Positions 27,725 through 36,913 of a stretch of 40,317 nt of DNA are shown in pieces (the first letter of the stretch is position 1; each line of letters opens with the position of its first letter). This stretch comes from Candidatus Goldiibacteriota bacterium (lineage in GTDB: Bacteria > Oederibacteriota > PGYV01 > DSYL01), in the NCBI GenBank assembly GCA_018000835.1, contig JAGNJD010000018.1:1-40317 (forward strand), read 5' to 3'. The notes under the pieces are model-generated. The model saw nothing but the letters and a program-made list of their open reading frames with translations. It had not been told where the DNA came from and did no database searches. The translations under genes and the position numbers were made by a program.

Positions 27725-28117
27725 TTATTTACGCTTTTTTTTGAATTTTTTTTCAAATTCTTTTCTTAATTTTTCTTTTTCTTTTTTCTTTACGGATTCT
27801 TTTAGTTCAAGAACCTTATCTATACAATCTTGACATAAAGTGCCTTTTTTTACTTCTTTACCGCATAATCTGCATTTATATGCTTCCGTAGGTGAAGTAA
27901 GGATTAAACTGCCCATTTTTACAAATTTGAATATTTGAACGATAGAGACACCAGTTCTTTCAGAAACTTCGATGGCATTGGCAAGTGGAAAATCCCGAAG
28001 ATATTCTTTTATTTTTTTTAAATCTTCGTTTTCTTTTGTTATACAATCAGGGCATACGTTTGTGTCCCTTTCTGTAGAAAAAACATTGCCACATCTTATG
28101 CAATTTATTATGTTCAT
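27725..28117 (-). CDS. YvyF-like zinc-ribbon protein (flagellar-operon associated)
   Basis: A 130-residue cytoplasmic protein. An N-terminal zinc ribbon has CIRCG and CPDC (C6, C9 and a second CxxC near residues 32-35). A short helix-turn-helix-like middle follows (ANAIEVSERTGVSIVQIFKFVKMG, quoted as the segment near 46-68). A second ribbon has CRLCG and CQDC, and the tail is very basic and lysine-rich. This order matches the YvyF family, found in flagellar operons of Firmicutes and others, whose molecular role is poorly known. It hints that the organism is or was flagellated, though no flagellar structural gene is in the window. AGGAG precedes the ATG. Confidence 0.7.
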   Translation of the reverse strand: MNIINCIRCGNVFSTERDTNVCPDCITKENEDLKKIKEYLRDFPLANAIEVSERTGVSIVQIFKFVKMGSLILTSPTEAYKCRLCGKEVKKGTLCQDCIDKVLELKESVKKKEKEKLRKEFEKKFKKKRK

Positions 28118-28180
28118 TTTTTCTCCTTAAATACACATATAATTATATCGTATTTTTTGTAGAAATGTTTAATAAAAATA

Positions 28181-28209
28181 TTGACCTTTATTTTTTTTAA
28201 TGATATTAT
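28181..28209 (+). promoter_or_regulatory. Sigma70-like promoter for ribH-nusB
   Basis: TTGACC (28181-28186), 17 bases, TATTAT (28204-28209), followed by GAGG and the ribH ATG at 28241. It lies in the divergent gap between the minus-strand YvyF-like gene and ribH. No FMN riboswitch could fit in this short leader. Confidence 0.6.
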
Positions 28210-28240
28210 AAGAAAATCTATTAAAAAAGAGGAGTAAAAA

Positions 28241-28705
28241 ATGAAGGAAATTAAAGGTAGTTTAGCAGGTCAAAATAAAAAAATAGGCATTGTGATTTCT
28301 CGTTTTAATGAAGCAATATCAAAAAATTTATTAAACGGCGCAATTGATTGTTTGATAAGGCATGGCGTTTCTTCTGACGACATTGATGTATACTGGACGC
28401 CTGGCTCATTTGAAATCCCAACAGTTCTTTCAAATTTAGTTGAAAAGCAAAAGAAATATGATGGCATTATTGCCATTGGAGTAATAATCCGTGGAGAAAC
28501 GCCGCATTTTGAATTTATTGCATCGGAAGTATCAAAGGGTATTGCCAATATTTCAATTTCAACAAAATTACCGATAGGTTTTGGAATAATAACGGCAGAT
28601 ACAGTAGAACAGGCAAAAGATAGAGCAGGCGTAAAAAGTGGTAATAAAGGATGGGATACGGCTGAGGCAGTACTTGAAATGATAAATCTTTTACATCAAA
28701 TTTAA
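28241..28705 (+). CDS. ribH: 6,7-dimethyl-8-ribityllumazine synthase
   Basis: A 154-residue enzyme of normal length. It condenses 5-amino-6-ribitylamino-uracil with dihydroxybutanone phosphate in the penultimate step of riboflavin synthesis, usually in a 60-subunit shell. Signatures are RFNEAISKNLLNGA, the TPGSFEIP substrate loop, and IRGETPHFEFIA with the catalytic histidine H89. The GNKGWDTAEAVLEM C-terminal block is also conserved. It has its own promoter and is followed 42 bases later by nusB, a common bacterial pairing. No other riboflavin genes are nearby. Confidence 0.96.
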   Translation: MKEIKGSLAGQNKKIGIVISRFNEAISKNLLNGAIDCLIRHGVSSDDIDVYWTPGSFEIPTVLSNLVEKQKKYDGIIAIGVIIRGETPHFEFIASEVSKGIANISISTKLPIGFGIITADTVEQAKDRAGVKSGNKGWDTAEAVLEMINLLHQI

Positions 28706-28747
28706 ATATGTAAATAAACGATATTTATATATATATAAGGATAACAA

Positions 28748-29224
28748 ATGGGAATTCGCAGGGCTGGAAGGATAATAGCTCTTCAGTGTTTATATCAGAT
28801 AGATATAGCAAAAAAGAGTCATGAAGAAATAAAAGAATTCATTGATAATTATTCGTTGTTAAATATTATCCAGGAAGATAAAAAGGAATCGTTTCTTATT
28901 AAATCAAAGGAATTTGCTGAAGAACTCGTAAAAATTGTAATGGAAAATATTGACGTAATTGACAAAATAATACCAAATTATCTTAAAAACTGGAAATTTG
29001 ACAGATTACTTTCCATTGACAGGAATATATTAAGATTAGGGCTTGCAGAATTACTATACAGAGATGACATTCCATACAAAGTTACCATAAATGAATCAAT
29101 TGAACTTGCAAAACGTTTTGGAGATGATAAATCAAGTAGTTTTGTAAATGGTGTTCTTGACCACATTGTAAAAAACGAAAGTTCTAATTACGAAGTATTA
29201 AGAAAAAAATTAAATTCAAAATAA
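28748..29224 (+). CDS. nusB: Transcription antitermination factor NusB
   Basis: A 158-residue all-helical protein of standard length. It opens with the family pattern RRAGRIIALQCLYQID (helix 1) and closes with DKSSSFVNGVLDHI, the conserved C-terminal signature. NusB binds boxA RNA with NusE (S10) during antitermination of ribosomal RNA transcription. The pairing with ribH is widespread in bacteria, and the gene ends before an intrinsic terminator, so ribH-nusB forms one unit. Confidence 0.95.
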   Translation: MGIRRAGRIIALQCLYQIDIAKKSHEEIKEFIDNYSLLNIIQEDKKESFLIKSKEFAEELVKIVMENIDVIDKIIPNYLKNWKFDRLLSIDRNILRLGLAELLYRDDIPYKVTINESIELAKRFGDDKSSSFVNGVLDHIVKNESSNYEVLRKKLNSK

Positions 29225-29268
29225 TTTATCTTAATTTTATATTGGAAAATAAGGTTCCTGCAAAAATC

Positions 29269-29296
29269 AAAAAATGTCCTTTTACGGACATTTTTT
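29269..29296 (+). terminator. Intrinsic terminator after nusB
   Basis: The stem AAAAAATGTCC with GGACATTTTTT (11 bp, five of them in the GC-containing core) has a six-base loop TTTTAC and runs straight into T-rich sequence. The A and T arms make it plausible in both directions. Confidence 0.8.
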
Positions 29297-29363
29297 CTTT
29301 ACTTATATAAAAAAATATAGTATAAGGTAATATTAATAAAGACGTTATTTCCGGAGGTGGATT

Positions 29364-31262
29364 TTGAATAAGAAAAGTTTTTCTTTTTCATTTTGGTTTT
29401 TTTTGTTTATAGTTTTAATAATATTTATTAATTATTTTTCTATGGTTAAAGAAACAGCTCCAAAAAAACTCACATATTCTGAATTTCTTGATAAAGTTAA
29501 TAATAATGAAGTTCAGGAAGTTATAATTTACCAGAAAGATATTGGAATTAATGACATAGAAGGAACATTAAAAGATAATACAAAGTTTTTTTCATCTGCT
29601 CCAGTTAATGACGATTATTTTTTTAAAGTTTTACATAATAATAAAATAAAAATTTCTGTTAAATTGCCAGGAAGTTCTATAAGCAGGTTTTTGGGGACGT
29701 TTCTTATTTATTGGGGGCCAATAATTATCCTGATTATATTCTGGATATTTATTTTTAATAAAACCCAGGGTGGGGCTGGCGGTGCAATGGCTTTTGGCAA
29801 GAGTAAGGCAAAATTGGCAGAGGTGGCAGGAAAAGTAACGTTTAATGACGTTGCAGGAATAGATGAAGCCAAAGAAGAACTTGCAGAAATCATAGAGTTT
29901 TTAAAGGACCCAAAAAAATTTCAAAAAGTAGGTGGTAAAATTCCAAAAGGTGTTCTTTTATTAGGCCCTCCCGGTTCAGGCAAAACATTACTTGCTCGTG
30001 CTGTTGCCGGGGAAGCAGGAGTTCCGTTTTTTTCAATTTCAGGTTCAGATTTTGTTGAGATGTTCGTTGGTGTTGGCGCAGCTCGCGTAAGAGATTTATT
30101 TGAACAAGGCAAAAAAAATGCTCCATGTATTATTTTTATTGATGAAATAGATGCTGTTGGCAGATACAGGGGTGCAGGCCTTGGTGGAGGGCATGATGAA
30201 AGAGAACAGACATTAAATGCTTTACTTGTGGAGATGGATGGTTTTGAATCCAATAGCGGTGTAATAATAATAGCAGCAACTAACAGACCTGATGTTTTAG
30301 ATCCGGCTTTATTGCGTCCGGGTAGATTTGACAGACAGATTGTCGTTGACAGGCCGGATTTAAATGGCAGGGAAGGAATATTAAAGGTGCATACAAGAAA
30401 AGTTGTTCTTGATGAAAAAGTTGATTTAAAAATAATAGCCAGAAGGACGTCTGGTTTTTCAGGTGCCGATCTTGCCAATCTTGTAAATGAAGCTGCTTTA
30501 CTTGCAGCAAGGCGAAATAAAAAAGCAGTAACCATGGATGAATTAGAAGAATCCATTGACCGTGTTATTGCGGGGCCTGAACGAAAAAGCAGAGTAATAA
30601 ATGATAACGAAAAGAAAAGAATTGCATATCATGAATCGGGTCATGCACTTGTTGCCAGGCATTTACCCGATACTTATCCCGTTCATAAAATTTCCATAAT
30701 ACCACGTGGATATGGAGCATTAGGTTATACGTTACAGTTACCTACGGAAGACAGGTTTTTAGCAACAAAAACAGAAATTACAAATAATATAACGGTATTG
30801 CTTGGTGGAAGGGCAGCGGAAGAAATTGTTTTTAATAAGGAAATTTCTACAGGTGCAAGTAACGATATAGAAAAAGCAACTGATATGGCACATAAAATGG
30901 TTTGTGAATTTGGTATGAGTGAAAAACTTGGAGCCTTAACTTATGGTAAAACAAGCAAAGAAGTTTTTCTTGGAAAAGATTTGATGAGAGAAAAAAATTA
31001 TTCAGAAAAAACGTCACAGATTATAGACAGTGAAATTAATCGCGTTATCAGCGGAGCATATAAAAAAGCAAAAACAATTTTGCTAAAAGACAGAAAACTG
31101 CTTGACAAAATAGCATCAACTTTACTGGAAAAAGAAATAATAGAAGGGGATGATTTTGAAAATCTTTTTATTAAATTCAATGGTGAAAAGAAAAACTTAA
31201 AAAAGGAAATAAATAAAAATGAACAAAAAGAAAATAAGAACGGCGATAAAGTTAATTCTTGA
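29364..31262 (+). CDS. ftsH: ATP-dependent zinc metalloprotease FtsH
   Basis: A 632-residue membrane AAA+ protease. Two transmembrane helices (about 6-26 and 110-130) flank a small periplasmic domain. The AAA module has Walker A GPPGSGKT (201-208), Walker B IIFIDEID and the [23 protein letters not shown]. The M41 zinc protease motif HESGH is at 423-427. It degrades misfolded or unassembled membrane proteins and some regulators. The start is TTG, supported by GGAGGTGG a few bases upstream. Its last 44 bases are overlapped by folE. The C-terminus is lysine and asparagine rich, as usual for a disordered FtsH tail. Confidence 0.97.
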   Translation: MNKKSFSFSFWFFLFIVLIIFINYFSMVKETAPKKLTYSEFLDKVNNNEVQEVIIYQKDIGINDIEGTLKDNTKFFSSAPVNDDYFFKVLHNNKIKISVKLPGSSISRFLGTFLIYWGPIIILIIFWIFIFNKTQGGAGGAMAFGKSKAKLAEVAGKVTFNDVAGIDEAKEELAEIIEFLKDPKKFQKVGGKIPKGVLLLGPPGSGKTLLARAVAGEAGVPFFSISGSDFVEMFVGVGAARVRDLFEQGKKNAPCIIFIDEIDAVGRYRGAGLGGGHDEREQTLNALLVEMDGFESNSGVIIIAATNRPDVLDPALLRPGRFDRQIVVDRPDLNGREGILKVHTRKVVLDEKVDLKIIARRTSGFSGADLANLVNEAALLAARRNKKAVTMDELEESIDRVIAGPERKSRVINDNEKKRIAYHESGHALVARHLPDTYPVHKISIIPRGYGALGYTLQLPTEDRFLATKTEITNNITVLLGGRAAEEIVFNKEISTGASNDIEKATDMAHKMVCEFGMSEKLGALTYGKTSKEVFLGKDLMREKNYSEKTSQIIDSEINRVISGAYKKAKTILLKDRKLLDKIASTLLEKEIIEGDDFENLFIKFNGEKKNLKKEINKNEQKENKNGDKVNS

Positions 31263-31779
31263 ATCAATAGGTGAAGACATAAACAGGGAAGGATTAAAAA
31301 ACACCCCCCAGCGCGTTGCTGATATGTATGAGGAAATTTTTTCCGGCATAAAACTTAGTCCTTATGATTTTATCAAAGTTTTCACTAATGAAGAACACGA
31401 TGAAATGGTAATTCTAAAAGACATTCCTTTTTTTTCAATATGTGAACATCATATGTTACCGTTTTTCGGAAAATCTCACATAGCATATATTCCAAAAAAC
31501 AATAAATTAATTGGTTTAAGTAAACTTGCAAGAGTTGTTGACATCTATTCCAAAAGATTACAATTGCAGGAACGCTTAACGACTCAGATTGCAGACACTC
31601 TCGTAAATGCGATAGACCCAATGGGAGTTCTTGTAATATTAGAAGCAGAACATTTATGTACTACTATGCGTGGCGTTAAAAAGCCCGGTTCAGTTATGGT
31701 AACGTCTGCCATTCGTGGAATTTTCCGGAAGAATGAATCAACAAGGAAAGAAGCATTATCTTTAATAAAAAACAATTAA
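31219..31779 (+). CDS. folE: GTP cyclohydrolase I
   Basis: A 186-residue enzyme, family-typical length. It converts GTP to dihydroneopterin triphosphate, the first step of folate synthesis. The N-terminal helix pattern [20 protein letters not shown] is clear. Zinc ligands are C75 and H78 in [10 protein letters not shown] and C147 in [10 protein letters not shown], and the substrate loop follows. The ATG at 31219 lies inside ftsH (44-base overlap). A later start would delete the conserved first helix, so the overlap is real. The next gene is folP, giving a partial folate operon. Confidence 0.95.
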   Translation: MNKKKIRTAIKLILESIGEDINREGLKNTPQRVADMYEEIFSGIKLSPYDFIKVFTNEEHDEMVILKDIPFFSICEHHMLPFFGKSHIAYIPKNNKLIGLSKLARVVDIYSKRLQLQERLTTQIADTLVNAIDPMGVLVILEAEHLCTTMRGVKKPGSVMVTSAIRGIFRKNESTRKEALSLIKNN

Positions 31780-31790
31780 GAAAGGTTTTT

Positions 31791-32651
31791 ATGCCATTAA
31801 TTCTGCGGAATAAAGAATTTAGGTTTGACAGAACTTTAATAATGGGCATAATTAATGTAACACCAGATTCCTTTTCTGACGGCGGATTATTCAAAAATTC
31901 TGATAAAGCAGTAAAAAAAGCAATAGACTTAGTAAAAGACGGTGCAGATATAATTGACATTGGAGGTGAGTCTGCGCGGCCAGGTGCTTTACCAGTAGAA
32001 AAAGAAGAAGAACTTAACAGAGTAATTCCAGTCATAAAAAAATTTAGAGAGATAGATAATGAAACGCCAATATCAATAGATACATATAAGTCCGACATTG
32101 CTGAACAGGCAATTTTAAACGGAGCAGACATAATAAACGATATTTCTGGTGGAACGTTTGATGAAAACATAATAAGAATAGCAGCTAAACATAAAAGTGT
32201 TTACATTCTAATGCATATGCAGGGGAAGCCATTAAATATGCAGCAAAATCCGGTATATTCAGAAAAAGGCGTAATTTTTGATATAAAAGAATTTTTTTAT
32301 AATCGTATTAAAATGTTGGAATATATGGGTATTCAAAAAGATAAAATCGTTCTTGACCCCGGGATAGGTTTTGGAAAAACATTAAATGATAATATCGAAA
32401 TTTTGAACAATTTATCCGAATTTAAATTATTTGATTTACCCGTGTTGGTTGGAACTTCAAGAAAGACTTTTATTGGAAATATTTTAAATAAACCTCCAGG
32501 GGACAGATTGTATGGTACCATTGCGTCAGTTGTTTTAGCTATTATAAATGGTGCATCAATAATTCGCGTTCATGACGTCAAAGAAGTAAAAGATGCAGTT
32601 AATGTAATTGATAAAATTTTACAAAATAAAAGATTCGTAAGGATAAATTAA
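31791..32651 (+). CDS. folP: Dihydropteroate synthase
   Basis: A 286-residue TIM-barrel enzyme that joins p-aminobenzoate to dihydropterin pyrophosphate. Both signatures are intact: IMGIINVTPDSFSDGG near the start (loops 1 and phosphate contacts) and GADIIDIGGESARPGA (loop 2). DTYKSDIAEQA, NDISGG, DPGIGFGK and GTSRKTFIG follow in family order. It starts 11 bases after folE and ends one base before the diadenylate cyclase ATG. Sulfonamide-type drugs act on this family; nothing unusual is visible in the loops. Confidence 0.96.
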   Translation: MPLILRNKEFRFDRTLIMGIINVTPDSFSDGGLFKNSDKAVKKAIDLVKDGADIIDIGGESARPGALPVEKEEELNRVIPVIKKFREIDNETPISIDTYKSDIAEQAILNGADIINDISGGTFDENIIRIAAKHKSVYILMHMQGKPLNMQQNPVYSEKGVIFDIKEFFYNRIKMLEYMGIQKDKIVLDPGIGFGKTLNDNIEILNNLSEFKLFDLPVLVGTSRKTFIGNILNKPPGDRLYGTIASVVLAIINGASIIRVHDVKEVKDAVNVIDKILQNKRFVRIN

Positions 32652-32652
32652 T

Positions 32653-33426
32653 ATGAGTTTTTTTATTTCATTAAAAAATGCAGTTATAACAATGAGATGG
32701 AACGACATAGTTGACATAATAATAGTTACGATTATTTTGTATAATATTTTTATCATAATAAAAGAAACAAGAGCCATGCAAATGTTACAGGGCTTATTGA
32801 TAATTTTATTTTTAATTGTTCTTTCAAGAATCCTTGACCTTTATCTTTTGTCATGGTTATTGACAGGACTTACTGCGATATGGATAATTGCTTTTGTCAT
32901 AGTTTTTCAGCCGGAATTAAGAAGAACGCTCGTTGAACTTGGGCAAAACAGATTATTTAAATATATTTTTAAGGAACACGTCCAGTTATACAGGGAATTA
33001 AAAGAAGCGGCAGAAATTTTATGCAAAAAAAAGATAGGAGCATTAATTGTTATTGAAAGAGATATTAATCTAAAAAGTTTTATTGAAACTGGAATAAAAC
33101 TTGATGCTGAGACGACGTCGGAGCTTTTAATTTCTATTTTTAATCCAAAATCTCCTATTCATGATGGTGCAGTTATTATTCGCGAAGGCAGGATAGCAGC
33201 CGCTGCCTGTGTGTTACCGTTATCCCAGAAAGAGGATATAGATAAAAAATATGGCATGCGGCATAGAGCTGCCATTGGCATATCAGAAGAAACAGATGCA
33301 GTAACAATAATTGTTTCAGAAGAGAGAAAAACCATTTCACTTGCAATAAGTGGAAAAATTACGCCAGATATAGATAGTGAAACATTACTTGAAATTTTGT
33401 CTTTATATGCTCCAAAAATACGTTAA
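32653..33426 (+). CDS. dacA: Diadenylate cyclase (CdaA/DacA type)
   Basis: A 257-residue membrane enzyme. Three hydrophobic helices occupy about 15-95, and the DisA_N catalytic domain about 100-240. The active-site DGA (171-173, in IHDGAVIIREGRI) and RHR (203-205, in GMRHRAAIG) are intact. It condenses two ATP into c-di-AMP, which controls potassium, osmolyte and wall homeostasis. The common bacterial order folP, dacA, YbbR protein is seen here, and the next gene is a YbbR-domain protein. This adds a third cyclic-nucleotide type to the window beside c-di-GMP and cAMP. Confidence 0.95.
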   Translation: MSFFISLKNAVITMRWNDIVDIIIVTIILYNIFIIIKETRAMQMLQGLLIILFLIVLSRILDLYLLSWLLTGLTAIWIIAFVIVFQPELRRTLVELGQNRLFKYIFKEHVQLYRELKEAAEILCKKKIGALIVIERDINLKSFIETGIKLDAETTSELLISIFNPKSPIHDGAVIIREGRIAAAACVLPLSQKEDIDKKYGMRHRAAIGISEETDAVTIIVSEERKTISLAISGKITPDIDSETLLEILSLYAPKIR

Positions 33427-33433
33427 TTAAAGA

Positions 33434-33482
33434 TTTAAAGCAATGCTTTAAAAGTAACTGCTTAACAAAATAAGATTTTGTT
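33434..33482 (+). promoter_or_regulatory. Two small hairpins between dacA and the YbbR gene
   Basis: A near-perfect palindrome TTTAAAGCAATGCTTTAAA (33434-33452) is followed by an AT-rich 8-bp stem (33464-33471 with 33475-33482), a T run and the AGGAGG ribosome site. The second hairpin could act as a weak attenuator that lowers expression of the downstream gene. No known riboswitch motif is recognised. Confidence 0.35.
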
Positions 33483-33498
33483 TTTTTAGGAGGGAAAA

Positions 33499-33975
33499 AT
33501 GAAGAAGTTTTTATATAATTTATTCATAGTTAAATGGCAGTATAAATTAGCTGCTTTTATTACTGCTTTTATTTTATGGTTTTATGTAGTAAGTGAACAA
33601 AATCTGACAATAAACATAAGTGCTCCTGTTGAATTTCAAAATTTTCCGTCCAATATGAAAATAAACAATAAAATAAGAAATACAATAGAAATACTTCTAC
33701 AAGGGCGGAGAGATATTATAAATAAGATGGATAAAAAGGAAATAAAAGTTCAGATTGATTTATCAAAAGCTAAAAATGGCAGAAATAATTTTTCAATTTC
33801 AATTAATCAGATTAAAAACGTTCCTAAAGGTGTAAGTATAGTTAACATAACCCCAACTATTTTAACAATTGATTTTGAAAAAATTGAAATACAACCTACT
33901 CCGGTTCCAACACCAATAACCACTCCATATTCAACTCCAACAATTATTCCCAAGAAAGAAGAGAAAAACAAATAA
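33499..33975 (+). CDS. YbbR-domain protein, CdaR-like regulator of diadenylate cyclase
   Basis: A 158-residue protein: short cytoplasmic N-terminus, one transmembrane helix (about 15-32, LAAFITAFILWFYVVSEQ), one YbbR domain (about 38-130) and a Pro/Thr-rich tail ending in lysines. CdaR of Bacillus has several YbbR domains and modulates CdaA; this version has one. Adjacency to dacA supports the same role. AGGAGG lies upstream, and the stop is immediately followed by the pdxJ ATG. The PTPVPTPITTPYSTPT-like tail recalls the Thr/Pro linkers of the large secreted protein. Confidence 0.85.
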   Translation: MKKFLYNLFIVKWQYKLAAFITAFILWFYVVSEQNLTINISAPVEFQNFPSNMKINNKIRNTIEILLQGRRDIINKMDKKEIKVQIDLSKAKNGRNNFSISINQIKNVPKGVSIVNITPTILTIDFEKIEIQPTPVPTPITTPYSTPTIIPKKEEKNK

Positions 33976-34689
33976 ATGGCTAATTTATGCGTTAATATTG
34001 ACCACGTTGCTACTATAAGACAGGTAAGAGGCGGAGTTGAACCAGATCTGGTTCAAGCTGCAAAAATAGTTGAAAATGCAGGTGCAACAGGCATTACTAT
34101 TCATCTTCGTGAGGATAGAAGACATATTCAGGATAAAGACGTTTATTTACTTAAAAAGGTAGTAAAAACAAAATTGAATCTTGAAATGTCAATTAATCAA
34201 GACATAGTAAATGTTGCAGTGAAAATTATTCCGAACGAAGCAACTATCGTTCCGGAAAAAAGGCAGGAACTAACAACGGAAGGCGGTTTGGACGTCGTTA
34301 ACAATTTTAAAAAAATAAAAGAAATAACCTGGAAACTACAAAAAAAAGGAATTAGTGTAAGTTTATTTATAAATCCGGATATCAAACAAATAAAATTTGC
34401 AAAAGAAACTGGTGCCGATTTTATTGAACTTCATACCGGCAGGTATGCAGACGCTAAAAATTCTAATGCCGTAAAAAAGGAATTTTTATCGATTAAAAAA
34501 TCTGCTTATTTTGCTCATTCAATAGGGCTAAATATAAATGCAGGACATGGACTGAATTATAAAAATGTGCTAAGGATAGCAAAAATTCCGGTAATAGAAG
34601 ATTTAAATATTGGACATAGCATAATTTCAAGGGCAATAATGGTTGGGCTGGAAAAAGCAGTAAAAGACATGATTAAATTAATAAAATAA
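33976..34689 (+). CDS. pdxJ: Pyridoxine 5'-phosphate synthase
   Basis: A 237-residue TIM-barrel enzyme of standard length. It condenses 3-amino-2-oxopropyl phosphate with deoxyxylulose phosphate to form pyridoxine phosphate, so the organism uses the DXP-dependent route to vitamin B6. Motifs are VNIDHVATIRQ at the N-terminus, HLREDRRHIQD, the EIxLHTGRYA phosphate region and NAGHGLNYKN. The ATG directly follows the previous stop codon, giving cotranscription with the c-di-AMP genes. Confidence 0.96.
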   Translation: MANLCVNIDHVATIRQVRGGVEPDLVQAAKIVENAGATGITIHLREDRRHIQDKDVYLLKKVVKTKLNLEMSINQDIVNVAVKIIPNEATIVPEKRQELTTEGGLDVVNNFKKIKEITWKLQKKGISVSLFINPDIKQIKFAKETGADFIELHTGRYADAKNSNAVKKEFLSIKKSAYFAHSIGLNINAGHGLNYKNVLRIAKIPVIEDLNIGHSIISRAIMVGLEKAVKDMIKLIK

Positions 34690-34708
34690 TGTCAGGTAAA
34701 TTAATGAA

Positions 34709-35398
34709 ATGAAAAATAACAGACAAATATCGGAACAAATGAATAATTCAATACAAACTATGATTGCCGGGCTGGCCCATGAAATAAAGAATCCGCTTAA
34801 TTCAATTAAAGGCGCAAGCGAATTTTTAAATAAAAAATACTGCAATTTAGAAGAAGTAAAAGAATTTACTGATATAATTATCAAGGAAATTGAACGTCTT
34901 GATAAATATTTAAATGAATTTATGAGTTTTTCAAGGGGGGTAAAACTTAAATTACAAAGAGTAAATGTAGAAAACTTTTTATCCGGAATTATTATGACTA
35001 TTAAACATAGCATTCCTGCGGAATTAAGGATTTCAATTAATAAAAATTTACCTGATATTAATATTGACCCGGAGCAAATTAGGCAGGTTATAGTTAATTT
35101 ATTGTCCAATGCAAAGGAAGCTGTAAAAAATACCGAAAACCCCAGAATTGAAATAAAAGCATGGAAAGACAGTAAAAAAATATATATTGCAATAATTGAT
35201 AACGGTATGGGTATAAAAAAAGAAGAACTAAATTCAATTTTTCTGCCATTCTGGACAAACAGAGAAGATGGTATAGGCCTTGGTCTTACTATCTGTAAAT
35301 CAATAGTAGAAAAACATAATGGGAAAATAAAAGTTAAAAGCAGTTTAAATAATGGTTCAAAATTTATAATTTCGTTTTTAATAAACAAGGTAACTTAA
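34709..35398 (+). CDS. Soluble NtrB-like sensor histidine kinase
   Basis: A 229-residue minimal kinase with no membrane helix and no separate sensor domain. The HisKA helix has AHEIKNPLNSIKG with phosphoacceptor H24. HATPase_c follows with N box VVNLLSNAKEAV (segment near 128-139), G1 DNGMGIKKEEL and G2 GIGLGLTICKS. It starts 19 bases after pdxJ and is followed three bases after its stop by an NtrC-type regulator, its evident partner. Lack of a sensor domain suggests the input comes from a partner protein, as for nitrogen or motility kinases. Flagellar FlgS-type kinases are a possible analogy. Confidence 0.9.
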   Translation: MKNNRQISEQMNNSIQTMIAGLAHEIKNPLNSIKGASEFLNKKYCNLEEVKEFTDIIIKEIERLDKYLNEFMSFSRGVKLKLQRVNVENFLSGIIMTIKHSIPAELRISINKNLPDINIDPEQIRQVIVNLLSNAKEAVKNTENPRIEIKAWKDSKKIYIAIIDNGMGIKKEELNSIFLPFWTNREDGIGLGLTICKSIVEKHNGKIKVKSSLNNGSKFIISFLINKVT

Positions 35399-35401
35399 AA
35401 T

Positions 35402-36805
35402 ATGAAATATAATATACTGGTTATTGATGACAATTTATCGTCGTTAAAAGTAATAAAGGCAATACTGGAACAGGAAGGTTACGAGGTCTTTATTACAGAC
35501 GACCCAATTATCGGCATAAATTTAATAAAAAAAATGAATATAAATTTATGTATTCTTGATTTGAAAATGCCTAAAATTAACGGCTTGGAACTTTATAAGA
35601 TGATACGGGAAATTAATTCGGGTATACCAGTAATAATAATGACTGCATATGGTTCTATTGAATCTGCCGTTGAAGCAATGAAATTAGGTGTTGAAAATTA
35701 TTTACAGAAACCCTTAAATTACGAAGAATTAAAAGTCACTATTTCAAAAGTGATTGAAAAATACGAATTAAAAAAAGAAGTTGAACTTTTAAAAGGACAC
35801 AGGGACGGCAAAAATATTTTTGAAAATATGATTGGTTCTTCCAAAAAAATGCGCGATATATTTAATAAAATTATTAATATTGCAAAGACGGAATCCACCG
35901 TACTAATAACGGGTGAAAGCGGGACGGGAAAGGAAATGGCGGCAAAGGCTATTCATAATTTATCAAAGAGGAAAGACAAAAAAATGGTTAGTATTAATCT
36001 TGCTGCCATACCCGATGGATTACAGGAATCAGAGATGTTTGGATATGAAAAAGGAGCATTTACAGGAGCAGTTTCAGCCAAAAAAGGTAAATTTGAAATT
36101 GCAAACGGCGGAACTATTTTTCTTGATGAAATTGGAAATACTAATTATAAAGTTCAGGCAAAATTATTAAGAATTCTTGAAGAGAAAAAAATAGAACCAC
36201 TGGGTTCAAATAATTCAAGAGATATTGACGTTCGCATATTAAGCGCAACAAATATAGACCTGAAACATGAGGTGCAAATGGGAACTTTTCGGGAAGATTT
36301 ATATTATAGATTAAATGTAATAAATTTACATTTACCACCTTTGCGTGAAAGGAAAGCAGACATACCATTACTCGTTAGTTATTTTATTAAAGAATTATCA
36401 ATAAAAAATGATATTGAAGAAAAAAGTATTTCGGACGCTGCAATGGAAAGATTGATTGAATATAGATGGCCTGGTAATATAAGAGAACTTCGTAACGTAA
36501 TTGAAGAAGCAATGGTAATATCAAATAGCAACGTTATTGAGGCGGATAATTTAAATTTATATGATATTGATATAAAAAATGCTTCAATAACGAGTTTAAA
36601 TATTCCTGATGAAGTAAGTTTATATGATATTGAAAAACAGTCAATAATTAATGCTTTGATTAAGAGTAATGGAAATCAGACAAAAGCAGCAAAATTAATT
36701 GGCGTGAGTAGAAAAGTAATAATAAATAAAATAAAAAAGTATAAATTAGCAAAAATTGTCCCTATTAGGACAAAAATGAAAAAAAAGGCCCAAAATGGAC
36801 AATAA
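35402..36805 (+). CDS. NtrC-family sigma54-dependent response regulator
   Basis: A 467-residue regulator. Receiver domain (about 3-120) with D53 and K103; AAA+ domain with Walker A GESGTGKE (171-178) and the sigma54-contacting GAFTGA (218-223); Fis-type helix-turn-helix near 425-455 ([20 protein letters not shown]). A basic extension follows the last helix. Phosphorylation by the adjacent kinase should drive assembly and open complexes at sigma54 promoters, so the genome should encode RpoN. The promoters it controls are not evident in this window; I saw no clear GG-N10-GC site. The PilZ gene follows after 108 bases. Confidence 0.95.
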   Translation: MKYNILVIDDNLSSLKVIKAILEQEGYEVFITDDPIIGINLIKKMNINLCILDLKMPKINGLELYKMIREINSGIPVIIMTAYGSIESAVEAMKLGVENYLQKPLNYEELKVTISKVIEKYELKKEVELLKGHRDGKNIFENMIGSSKKMRDIFNKIINIAKTESTVLITGESGTGKEMAAKAIHNLSKRKDKKMVSINLAAIPDGLQESEMFGYEKGAFTGAVSAKKGKFEIANGGTIFLDEIGNTNYKVQAKLLRILEEKKIEPLGSNNSRDIDVRILSATNIDLKHEVQMGTFREDLYYRLNVINLHLPPLRERKADIPLLVSYFIKELSIKNDIEEKSISDAAMERLIEYRWPGNIRELRNVIEEAMVISNSNVIEADNLNLYDIDIKNASITSLNIPDEVSLYDIEKQSIINALIKSNGNQTKAAKLIGVSRKVIINKIKKYKLAKIVPIRTKMKKKAQNGQ

Positions 36806-36862
36806 AAATATTATTAAATTTGTTTTTTTAAATAAAATTCGTTTAAATAAAAATTTTTGTGG

Positions 36863-36868
36863 TATAAT
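36863..36868 (+). promoter_or_regulatory. Extended -10 promoter for the PilZ gene
   Basis: TGGTATAAT (36860-36868) is a perfect extended -10; no clear -35 box is present. AGGAGG and the ATG at 36914 follow at normal distance. Confidence 0.55.
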
Positions 36869-36913
36869 TTATGCTTGATATTCATTTAACAAATTAAATA
36901 AAGGAGGTAAAAA

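Noticed and set aside
28118..28240. FMN riboswitch upstream of ribH
   Set aside because: The gap is about 120 bases, already holds a promoter close to the gene, and shows none of the conserved FMN-aptamer stems.
29921..30556. 211-codon open frame antisense to ftsH
   Set aside because: It is opposite the conserved AAA domain of FtsH, is serine/proline-rich as a shadow product, and lacks a ribosome site.
34678..35388. 236-codon frame antisense to the histidine kinase
   Set aside because: The plus strand encodes a clear HisKA/HATPase protein; the antisense product is a hydrophobic shadow.
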